Shown here piece by piece: positions 23,603-33,845 of a stretch of DNA of 64,000 bases (the stretch's first letter is position 1; each line of letters starts with the position of its first letter). The DNA is from Oenanthe sinensis (taxonomy: Eukaryota; Streptophyta; Magnoliopsida; Apiales; Apiaceae). The stretch is from contig JAPMAC010000234.1 of assembly GCA_028671895.1 (NCBI GenBank), forward strand, positions 1,364,001 through 1,428,000, written 5' to 3'. Position numbers and translations under genes: made by a program. The notes beneath the pieces are model-generated. The model was not told the origin of the DNA and did not search any database. It worked only from the letters and a program-made list of their open reading frames with translations.

Positions 23603-25136
23603 GGTCAAGAGAAAGGTTAAAGAAGATAATTGTAGTCTTGAAGTGATACTCACTAAAAGAAGTTCATTTATATGTTCAAGCGTAAGTGAAGAACAGAAAA
23701 TGAAGTATTCAAGATTGTAGTAACAATGAAGATATTGTCTAAGTACTAGAAAGGATTTTAGTGAAAGTACGGTACTTATTGATAGTCAGTGTTCAAAGAA
23801 ATGAAATAGTTGAGGGAAAATCAACTAGATTTATAAAGAGGATTTGATTCAGTGTTAGTCATTTATGAACCAGACTAGTGCACTAAGCATCTACACATAA
23901 AGAAAAGAATCGTCTTATTTAGTTAGAAATATATAGTTTATTGCAGAGAAGAGTGAAAGAGAGACTAAAGAAAATTGAGCTCTAATGAAGATCAAAAAAG
24001 TTTCTAAGCCAAAAAGACACACAAGAGATTCACTCTTGAGGAGCCACTAACAAAAAGCATTAAAATTATCTAAGGCAACTATACATTACCATGTATAGGC
24101 GCCACAAGCTTTTAAGTGGCTCCTATACAAGGTAAACCATGTATAGGGCACCACTTGGGATCAAGTTTCTACTCTCAAGGAAACAAAAGGCGCCAATAAA
24201 GTATGCACCAGGGAATCCATGTGTGAGGCGCCACTAAAGTGTTCAGGCGCCTCTTAGATTTGAATGGCTACTATTCTAAGTACAAGAGGTGCCACTTGCA
24301 TCAACACAAGGCTCATAATGGGTAAGGCGCCACTTGCACTCTAGGCACCACTAACACAAGGCGCAACAAAGCTCACACAAGGCAAGCACTCTATGAGCCA
24401 CCACTTGCACCTTAGGCACCACTAAAGCATACACAAGGGAAACACTCTATGGGGCGCCACTTAGGTGTTGGTATTTATCCAAGGTGGTACCACTTAGGTT
24501 ATACAAGGGAACACCTTGTGTTGGAGCCACTAAGCTTTTCATTGAATTTGCGCAAGTTATTTACTTGGTTTTAATTGAGCCACACATTTAATTTTGTGTA
24601 TAAAGATGACACAAAGCAGCAGAGCAAAAGTGAGAGAGTTCTGGTTCATCTCTTTCAATTCATATTGTCGGAGAAGAATACACTCAATAATATACACATG
24701 AGTCAAAACAAATCAAAGCTCTATCTGTTACTCCTTATCGGAGTATTTTGTTAATGGACGGATAAACCTTGTAATATTTTAAGGGCCTTTACCAAATACT
24801 CCCAGTAGTTATATCCTTAGACAAAATTATAGATACAAACATTGTATATGATTTGTCTTGTATATTTTCGTAGAAGCAAGAACTTTGTTGTTCTTGAATT
24901 GTAGTCGGTTATTATTACCAGAATGTAGCAAACCCTTCAAGATTTATATATCGAATATATCTCTTGGAAAAATCTTGTGTTCCTTATTTCAATATCCTAA
25001 ATATTATTCACCTCATAAACTCGAACCCACTAACCGAACTCTAAATTATTTATATGTAAAAGATTCGAAAGAATTTTTTAATTTAGCGAGTATCATATTC
25101 AACCCCCTCCCTTCTACGATACTTCGGGTTCTAACA
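23603..25136 (+). repeat. Element C 5' LTR (5' end truncated or unresolved)
   Basis: Related to the B LTR in opposite orientation: shared aaagaagttcatttatatgttca (about 23657), an actagtgcactaagc phrase, and a degenerate GCGCC/GGCGCCAC array (24060-24560). It ends ttctaaca at 25136, directly before a primer site. A TATA-like gtgtataaag lies near 24597. The left limit is placed at the end of block K and is uncertain. Confidence 0.65.
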
Positions 25137-25138
25137 AC

Positions 25139-25150
25139 TGGTATCAGAGC
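25139..25150 (+). other. Primer-binding site of element C
   Basis: TGGTATCAGAGC, two bases after the LTR end, matches the initiator tRNA-Met complement and fixes C on the plus strand. Confidence 0.85.
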
Positions 25151-25399
25151 TTGCCGATTGATATACAAATCAAGATATGTAGCTCAGTAAAGCTCAGGTT
25201 GTCGAAGCTGTTTTGACCAAAAGAATTAGAGGACTTGATAAATAAATTTATTTTATTAATTTAAATTTTAATAAGTTTATTTTTAAATATATTTATTTTA
25301 TAAATTTAATCTAAATGAGTTTATTATTTAAACTTGAAAAAGTTTATTTCATAAACTTAATTTAAATAAATTTATCTTATAAATCTATGATTTAAATTT

Positions 25400-25686
25400 A
25401 GAGTAAAGTGCACTTCATGTACCTGTACTTTTTGTGTCAGATTACTTTAGATACTGACCTTCTAAAACTACCACTTTAGGTACTAACATTTAAATTTTGT
25501 TATAAAATGTGTATCCCCATCAATTCTGTGTTAAATTTGGAAGCACATAAATGTGCTTGGAAGTGATGGGGATACACATTTTATAACAAAATTTAAATGT
25601 TAGTACCTAAAATAGTAGTTTTAGAAGGTCAGTATCTAAAGTGGTCTGACACAAAAGGTACAGATACACGAAGTGCACTTTACTCT
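25400..25686. mobile_element. 287-bp foldback MITE with 122-bp inverted arms
   Basis: The left arm (25400-25522) and right arm (25565-25686) are near-perfect reverse complements, beginning agagtaaagtgcac and ending gtgcactttactct. The roughly 42-base centre itself contains aagcacat/atgtgctt, so the whole unit can fold into one long hairpin. The seven bases taaattt lie directly on both sides (25393-25399 and 25687-25693), a likely target duplication. B lacks it at the matching place. It has no coding capacity. The superfamily is not assigned. Confidence 0.85.
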
Positions 25687-28173
25687 TAAATTTAAGTAAA
25701 TTTATTTTTAGAATCTAAATATATATTTTTTTGTTCATTGTTGATTTACAATAAAGATACAGTTTTAAGTTGCGCCCGTATAGGGAGTCATTAAGCAAAG
25801 AGTCACCCATCAGTTGGTTTGTCACTTCAAGTTTTTTACCTTTTAATTTTTACTTTAGATTTATTTATTTTTCCAGAAAATTTAAAATTCTTGAAAACTA
25901 AAATTTTTCTTAAATATTAATTTATGATATTTTAATTTTAAAAAAAATTCAAAATTCTTGAAAATTAATTTGTTATAAAATTTTTATTTTTGATTAATTT
26001 ATTTTCTAAGAAAATTAAAGATTCCGTAAATTTAAATATTTCTTAAATATTAATTCGACGGTGCTAAAAAAGTAGTAGAAGATTTTTATGGGTATTAAAA
26101 ACAATTAAAATCGATTGAAGGAAATCCAATGAAGTTAATTCTGGACCAGGTTGAAGAATAATTGGTATTAATTTCCTCAGAGATTTACTCCATAGGAGTC
26201 CACTAGTACTTCTGAAGCTGGAAAAGAAGAAATTATTTGGGTACAGGTTTTGGTTGATTTGAGTTGAATTAATGGATGAAAAATCTTAGGGGTTAAAATA
26301 GTGAAGGAGAACAGACTGGACTACCTGGCATCTCAGTACAAGCCTTAAAGCTTATAGGGAGATTACAGGAAATTCGTGCTAACAATGAAGATCATCTGGA
26401 ACATTGGACTATAGCTATCAGGGAATCTAGGGATATGACCACATTGTCTTTAGAGTAATTATTTGTGTGCTAAAAGCCTATGAACTAACCAAGAGATGAA
26501 GAAGATAATATTTGGTAAAGTAGATGTTTTTAGCGTATCTACTGTATTTGTGACCCAAGAACCCAATTTGATTGAAGTCAAGGTTGAGAAGCTAAATTGA
26601 AGATGTAGTAGCTCAAGGTATAGTAGCTCAAGGTAGTGGTCAAGGTATCAAGCGAAATGATCCGAGAAGCTAAATTGAAGATGTAGTAGCTCAAGGTAGT
26701 GGTCAAGGTATTATAAGTGAATCTTAAACTTTGGAATAACTTAAGACACTGGACGACAAGTCAATCCTGCAGGGCAACTGGAAGTTTAGTGACATCAGAT
26801 TCAGTCAGAATCCCAATTCTTAATCTAAGGTCCTTACCTATAGATTCCATCAAAGTGATTTTCAAGATCAGTTCAAGAGGCAGTTACAAGACATGAATGG
26901 TTTAAAATAGAAAGACAAGATCAGGGTTATGCTGCTCAGTTTGAAGGAGCCTGAGAAGTAAATGATGACAGAGACTGTGTTAGGATAAAGCAGAAATATC
27001 AAGCATTAGTAAGGATGCAACAAGGGAAAGTATTTATTGGTGAAGTTAAATGTAAGGTTGATTCTATCAGTGAGAGTGATAAACCAAATGGATATCTAGC
27101 ATCAATAACCAACACTAGAGATGAATCACTAAGCACTTCACATGTACACATTCTAATTAGTATACCTTTATCTAATTCAGAACTGTAGATATTTTAAGTA
27201 TTGAAATTATTATATTCATGCCAGCATGTTAGTATCTTAGGATTTAAATGCTTAATTAATTGTTAAGGATGATATATTGCATGTTAGGATCCATGACTTT
27301 AGTTAGTACATTTTATACTTGATTTTTTATGCAATAAAATGAATATCTAGAATTAGATAATGTGTTCTAGACGGTTACGTGTATCCCTAAACATTTGCTT
27401 GAACTTGATTTAAATCTTATGTGATTTAATACCTCTACTAATGTTGTGAAAATTGCTAATAGAGAAACAGGTCATAGATCTTATATTTCATATTTGTTCT
27501 TATGAATGACTTGAAAAGTGTATGTGGAATTTGATATTGCTTATAACGTTTTATTTAAATATTTTGCATATTCTTGAAATTTTATGTGCTTGTTTTCATA
27601 TGATTTTTTCCCACACACATAGTTGCACTTAAATGTCATATCTTATCATGTATTGCTTGTTAAGGAGCATAAGATTAAAAGATGCTAGAATTATCTAAGT
27701 AGTTAGTAAAATTTATAGATTTGAGGCTTAATCTAAAACTGACTTAGATAATTAAAGATAGTTAAAATGTTGGACAACAACATAAATGTGTTAGGAAGAA
27801 TTAGTAATCATTTTGTTAGTTCCTCTATTCCATATGCTTTTAGAAAATTATTGAATATCTGTAAATCTGCTGATTACCTGTCACTTTTGTATAGAAAAGG
27901 TATAGTAGATAGTACTGGATTTTCTAATAGGCATAACATGCCTTAGTTAAGACTGAAGTTGTTGTTACTACTATTGAAAGCAATATCTCTAACCCATCTG
28001 GACTCAGTTGAAGTTGAGTATGAAGAAGCTTAATCATTCGTGATTGCAGAGTATGTAACAAGAGATAAAATTTATGTGAATTCGTGACAATTATTGGTCG
28101 AGACATATGACTAGCATTAAAACTCTACTATCACAGTTGGTTGAGAAAGCCTACCCAATGGTAACCTTTGGAG

Positions 28174-28178
28174 ATGAC
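28174..28178. repeat. Target-site duplication of element D (atgac)
   Basis: atgac before D recurs at 37597-37601. The uninterrupted site is seen in B (reverse complement near 14051) and J (near 62353) as one gagatgac followed by a(g/a)caaaggatg. Confidence 0.92.
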
Positions 28179-29635
28179 TGTAATAACCCGGATTTTTGGA
28201 CGATTTTTTTTTATTATTATTTATAAATGACCCTGATGAATAGTGATTCTACGGATTATGAAAAAAAACTTTTTTGCCCACACTAGGTAAGTGGTGGAAT
28301 ATGGGAAAACCGAAGATGTGGTATTGTTGTATGAAGAAAATGAGTGAATGTAAAAGCAGTCAGAATCCGAATATTTCCGCTTTTACTAATTGTTTCATAA
28401 TTTATGAGATATCAAGGAATAAGAGAATTAAGTTGTGATCAAGTGGATTATATTTTAGAAAGTTCATGGTTATAATCGAATTAGAGTATTTGGAATATTA
28501 AAGATTTACATTACGGAAATTCTACGTAGAAACGCTTCGGATTAATTGAACTTACATGGAGGATTAAGTATAATTAATGAATGGCAAGTGAAGTGCACTA
28601 CCAAGGCAGCCATGCAAGCCATGCAAGCAAGTACTTGCATTAGTGGAACCAAGTGGATGAACTAAGGCAAGTAACTAGCCAAACAAGGTAACCAAGTGAG
28701 CAAACCAAGGTTAGGAACATAGTTCCCAATTTTAGGGTAAAGTAAGCATAAAGCCACTTTATCACTTTGAACAAATTCAACCAAGCCATGATTGTGTGAG
28801 AACTCAACCATATAGCAATACATACACTTTATACAAACACAAATACACCAATACTAAAGCAAGTAAAGTAGAAAAGCTCTCTCCCATTTTTTCTCCAGTT
28901 TCTGCCCAGCTTGAGCAAGGTTGAAAGAAAATTTTATAACTCCAGTTCTACTCATCCAAAAATCCCCAAATTTTAACCATATCTTCTTCATAATTTTTGG
29001 AGGTGTTTTATTTGGGTAAATAAATTGTAGAAGTTGAGGCTGAATAGTAACTCCGAAAATTTCTAAAGTTTTGTTCTTGATGTTTACTTATGATCAAGGC
29101 TAGATCAAGCTCTCCCAAGGACTCTAAGCTCTAGATAGGTGTTGTTTGAGCTCTAAGAAGGTATGAACACCACTAAACCTTACGTTTGTGTGAGTTGCAT
29201 GGAGTAAAAATGTTAGTAGATAGAGGTATGACTTAGCATGACTAAGTAGTTATTTTATTAGTAAGATGTAGTGTTGTAGGTTGAGGTTATGAAATGGTGT
29301 TAATCTAAAGTTGTGAAATCAGTAGCTTAATGATATGGTTATGATAATATGAGTAAGGTTGAGTGTTGGTTGAGAATGGATTTCAATTGGTTGAATCCGG
29401 AAAACGTTAAGTTTATAGCCGTCGTAATGCCCATTTTTCGTGAGCACTCCTTTAAACTGTGAAATCCGAATTGTCAAGCTCCTGACCCCTAAACCTCTGA
29501 CCATAGTTGGATAGTACTTGACTCATATATCGTTTTGACACTTGAATCATGTTATTCCGATTTACGGTTTAGGAGAAAAGTTAGTTTTAGTGGAGGTGTC
29601 TAAAAGGACCAAACTATTTCGAATGACTCCCTTTG

Positions 29636-29646
29636 TATATATATAA
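29636..29646 (+). promoter_or_regulatory. Probable TATA box in D LTR
   Basis: The sequence is conserved, two bases shorter, at 35307-35316 in the 3' LTR. It is the likely U3 promoter; transcription start is not shown. Confidence 0.4.
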
Positions 29647-31160
29647 ACAGACCCCTTGACAGTCACGAAAAATCATGACATTTTGAGATTAAGTAATTTG
29701 GTCAGTTAATAAGGCCTCTCCAAAATTTCGAGGGCAGATGTTAATTTTTCGATTTTATAAAAATGTTGGAACCAAAGTTGTGCGATGCACTATTCACTAG
29801 AGGAGCTACTGCCCTGTTCTGTAAATTCGTGAAAATGAGTCCTCTGTCCCGGGGAAAACTTTCATGGATTATATTCTAGACATTCTCTAGATCGTGCACG
29901 CGAAATCGGTGAGTCATTTGAGTTAACGGTTAATGAGTTATGAGCGATTTAGTGAAAGCGGTGAAAATAATAAAACCCCGTAGTTGAGTCGATTTGTAAA
30001 ATACATTTCACCAAGTTAAACTCAAGGGTTCCAAATCAAAATATTTTTGATAAATATTAAAAATACTCAAGACACTCCCTGAGGTGGATTCATATTTAAT
30101 TATGAATTTTTGGATTTATTAAAAATGTTAGAGTGAGAGTCGCGTAATAGTAATTTGCAGAAGAGTCAACTCTAGAGGCACGATTTTGACGAGCCATTTT
30201 GGCTAGAATAAAAGGATAATTTCGAGTCGGTTAAAACACGAAAGATGTTGAGGAATAACATGACTATAGATTGGAGTAAAGGATTAGGTTAAAAGTCATT
30301 GACTAGATGGTTTACGAAGGGTTAAGATAGACCCGGGGAGGTGAATGCCAGATAATAAAGATTAAAGAAAAATAGAAATAAAACTTGAGTTGACTTAATA
30401 CCTGCGTATGTTTACTAAAACGAGTTCTTATATGATTATAGCGTATCCGAGAAGTGAAAGGAGCAGGGTTTTCATTTCGCATAACCAAGGCAAGTTTTAT
30501 ATCCCTACGTTTTTACATATTTAAAATATATGTATTGCTACGTATGCATGCTTTCCTATACTTTCTTGTTCAGAGTATTATGACCTTGTTTTAGCATGGT
30601 TTCTATTTTTAAAGATATACATTGCAAGTATTCTATCTAGTTGATTATACCGGATCTTATTCATACAAATTTGAAATGCCTATATATATTATTGCCGAGC
30701 TCGTTATCCAGATATTACGAAACGAGATGTATTAAATAATATCTCCATACTATATCTTATTGATATTCAAGAGTAAAGTTATATATATAGAGTAAGTTGA
30801 GAATACTGATATGGGTTAACTTATTCTGAATCCTGATTGGAGGTGTTTATCATTCATTGTTTCTGAATGATATTGGAGTACTATTTTAATGAGAAGTAAA
30901 TAAAGGTGCACGTGTTATTTTACCGTGACGCCTAAAAGATGTATTGTTGAAGGTGATCGAAGATTCCGACACCTTATATTCAGGACTAGAGATGACAAAA
31001 GTGACCGGAGTAACGCACCGGCCCAACCTGAGGAGTAACCCCATTGTGGGTTTAGGGTGTGTTCGAGACGTCGGCTCATCCTTCTATCGATAGTAAACGA
31101 GTAGTGACAATGGACTGATCAATCCATTACTTGAGGTGGCGTTTCCGAAGAAGTCCAATC

Positions 31161-31300
31161 CTTGATACCTTAATTGTTAACTGATGCCTTTGTGGTTCGG
31201 TTAACTAGGGTATTAATTTGAGAAGTTATTCTTTGATACCTTAATCGTTCACGGAGGCCTCCGTGATTCGGTTAACTAGGGTATCAATTTGAGAAGTTAT
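31161..31300 (+). repeat. Tandem duplication inside D LTR
   Basis: Two roughly 70-77-bp units each run from gataccttaat through ggttaactagggtat to gagaagttatt. The same pair is present in the 3' LTR (about 36880-37030). The related LTR at 19085-22166 has a different tandem pair at about 20565-20692. Confidence 0.8.
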
Positions 31301-31883
31301 TGAGATATATTTATTCAATTCATATGAGTAGTATTCAAAGATTTATGAGGGTTTTTGAGTTATTTTCTTTTCAAAAAGAGTATAATTGTATATGTGGAGG
31401 GGTTATTTTAGAGTGGTAAACACTATATATTTTTGTTGAGTTGTTGTGGAATATATAGACTTGCTGGGCATTTTTGGCTCATTCTTGCTATTTAAATATT
31501 ATAAAACAGCGGCAAACAAAGCTGGTACGAGTATGGTGGACCGTGATAAAGGAAAAGGGAAAGTAACTGATTCAGCACGTTAGCTTTATAGTGTCTAACG
31601 AGGGTGCGAGTTGGTAGAAAGTTTATGATGTTTTCATCATCTTGACAATTGAAGTTGTAATATTATTTTAGAGATTATGAGAAATGATAATGTGATGTAA
31701 TAACTTTTGAATCAGTAAGTATGCGTTCTAAGACTATAACCCGTGGTGTAGTTTGGGGGAGTTTATTATGAATATTGTTGTATATTATATTGTGAGCAGG
31801 AGATTAAATATTCTGCAAGAGAATGTGACGACCTGGATTCCAGTAGGGGATTTGGGGGGGGGGGGGGGGGGGCGTTACAGGAA

Positions 31884-31903
31884 TGGTATCAGAGCGGTAG
31901 GTT
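31884..31903 (+). other. Primer-binding site of element D
   Basis: It reads TGGTATCAGAGCGG, four bases after the LTR end. This is the tRNA-Met type used by many plant gypsy elements. Confidence 0.85.
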
Positions 31904-32469
31904 ATAAACCTTAGAAGGAGAGTATGAGGAGATATGACTATATACAAGAGAGTAATGTAGGAGTTCATATAGAGTTCGTGATTGGACTACTGGAGGTGGT
32001 ACCAAGAGTGAGTCTAATAAGACTCTTAGTGGTAGATGATATTGTTGTGGAGTTCTTTCAAGATTATTATAAGTCAATATGGACATAGACCGTTTGATAG
32101 ACACCTCAAGATGATTAAAGGGGGAGTTAGAATCAAAGAAACTGAGATAGAAAATATAGTAGAACCCCAAAGAGTAGTTAGGGTAGGCGCATGATGGTCA
32201 ATACCAATGGAAGAATCAATTGAGACAAAAAAAATGTATCCATAATTTATCGGGTTAAATTTTTTAAAAAATAGTAAGTATATAGGTATACGTATATATA
32301 TATAAATACATGTATACATATAGATGCATATATATATATATATACATATATTTATGTATATGTACCTATATATACTGTTTTGTTTTTACAAATGACTATC
32401 TTATGGGTATGCAGTTTTATTGAACTGAACATTTTTAATGAAAAATTCTTTTATTTGGATTTCACAAAA
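31904..32469 (+). other. D leader with TA-rich microsatellite
   Basis: The non-coding leader lies between primer site and gag. 32275-32372 is a run of tatata and tacata blocks. No upstream ORF stands out. Confidence 0.6.
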
Positions 32470-33708
32470 ATGCCACCAAAGAAAACCAGAGCTAACCCCA
32501 GGGAAGGTGAGGCTTCTACGGGGGGGGGGGGGGATAACAACCGAGGAGATAACCAGAATGACAACCAGAATAATCAAAGTTTGAACCAACTAGTAGATTT
32601 GTTACGATAAACCCTAGATCGTGGCCAACAGGGTCCCATGCCCAATTTAGTAAACCAGACTGCAGCAGCTTTTAAGTCAATACAACCACCTGAATTTAAA
32701 GGGTATGGTGAACCATTCGAGGCTAGGTCATGGTTGAAAGAAATGGAGAAATCCTTTAAGATTATAGGAGTAGAAGAAGGGCAGAAGACGATCTTTTCCA
32801 CCTATTTGCTGAAGGAAGAGGCGAACTATTGGTGGGAGTCTAAGGAATTAATGGAGCCCGCAGGGATAGTAACCTGGGAGAGGTTCACTGAGTTCTTTTT
32901 GGAGAAGTATTTTCCTGAGCATATGGAGAGTAGAATGAAGATGAGGTTCTTAGAACTAAAGCAGAATAATAAGACAGTTGCTGAATATGAGAAGGAGTTT
33001 ATAGAGCTATCTAGGATCGTGCCACATTTTGTGGATACTGATAAGAAAAAGGCGAGGAGATTTCAATATGGGTTGAGACCGTGGATACAAACTAGGGTGG
33101 CTGCTTTTGAGCTTACTGAGTATATTAAGGTGGTGAATAAGGCTGAGATAATAGAAGAGGGAAGTAATTTTATTCCAAGGGAAAATGAAGGGAAGAAAAG
33201 AAAAACGGAGAGTTGGGGAGGAAATCAGTCGTGTAGAACATTTCAGAACCAATATGGTAGGAGGCCAGGGTTTCATACTGGAAAAGGTGGAGGATTTAAC
33301 CAAGTAGAAAGTACGAATAGTGTCTGAGTAGGACAACAGGGAAATGAGAGCCAGTTTCGGCAGCCGAGACCGCCACTGCCAGACTGTGAGGTGTGTGGAA
33401 AGAAGCATCCGAGACTATGTGCAAAATCAGAAGGAAGGTGTTATAACTGTGGTCAAGAGGGGCATCAACAGATGAATTGTCCTAGGAATGGAGTAGTTTG
33501 CTACAAATGTGGAAAGGAGGGTCACATCTCCAGAGATTTTAAGGCGTCAACATTGGGACCAGCAATATCACAACAAAGCTGTGGGGCTAATAACAATCAA
33601 TCAACTGCTAGGAATTTTAACATGACGGTGGCCGATGGTGCAAGAGAAATGGTTGCGATAGAAGGTACACTTACACTTAAACGTTGTAAATACTATTATA
33701 ATTGTTAA
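32470..33708 (+). pseudogene. Element D gag (two in-frame stops)
   Basis: Gag forms the particle and binds element RNA. The start at 32470 (MPPKKTRANPREG) is chosen because it begins the conserved family N-terminus. One frame runs 413 codons to TAA at 33706-33708, interrupted by TAA at 32608-32610 and TGA at 33325-33327. Order: a basic N-terminus; a Gly tract coded by 14 consecutive G (32520-32533); a retrotransposon capsid domain at about 32690-33170 with the aromatic YWW and the WERF...FFLEKYFP block; a basic linker; then zinc knuckles. The first knuckle, CYNCGQEGHQQMNC from 33439, is complete. The second, CYKCGKEGHISRDF, has lost its last Cys. Length is near a typical chromovirus gag, but nothing of pol follows. 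Confidence 0.85.
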
Positions 33709-33832
33709 GCCGATATGAAAATAGAGGTATGTTAAGAAGTGTTAAGAAGAATATTGAGACATAATGATAAGGATGAAAAGGAGTAGAATGCCTAGTCGTC
33801 TCTTACATAAATTCGGAGGACGGAATCCTTGT

Positions 33833-33845
33833 AAGGAGGGTAGAC
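33833..33845 (+). other. Purine-rich tract before D 3' LTR
   Basis: aaggagggtagac directly precedes the LTR. It is the likely plus-strand primer, though less pure than in the copia elements here. Confidence 0.55.

Larger units (their letters stand above)
25137..28178 (+). pseudogene. Element C leader and decayed gag region
   Basis: The leader after the primer site matches the reverse complement of 17076-17182 in B. After a short AT-rich repeat and an inserted MITE (25400-25686), 26100-27120 is a broken Sirevirus-like gag with the fragment EDHLEHWTIAIRESRDMTTL near 26380-26440. 27130-28178 is the same AT-rich and pol-leading sequence as B 15250-14040. No ORF longer than about 60 codons fits the gag frame. 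The copy is interrupted at 28178 by element D and resumes at 37602. Confidence 0.6.
28179..31879 (+). repeat. Element D 5' LTR (3701 bp)
   Basis: It begins tgtaataacccgg and ends gggcgttaca. A TATA-like tatatatataaa lies at about 29636-29646. A tandem pair of about 77-bp units carrying ggttcggttaactaggg-like text lies at 31161-31300. A run of 19 G (31854-31872) precedes the end. Relative to the 3' LTR it lacks about 50 bp near 30830. It holds no gene; the antisense ORFs are incidental. Confidence 0.92.

Noticed and set aside
32401..32801. Minus-strand ORFs opposite D gag
   Set aside because: They are shadows of the gag frame; the plus strand has the start, capsid motifs and zinc knuckles.
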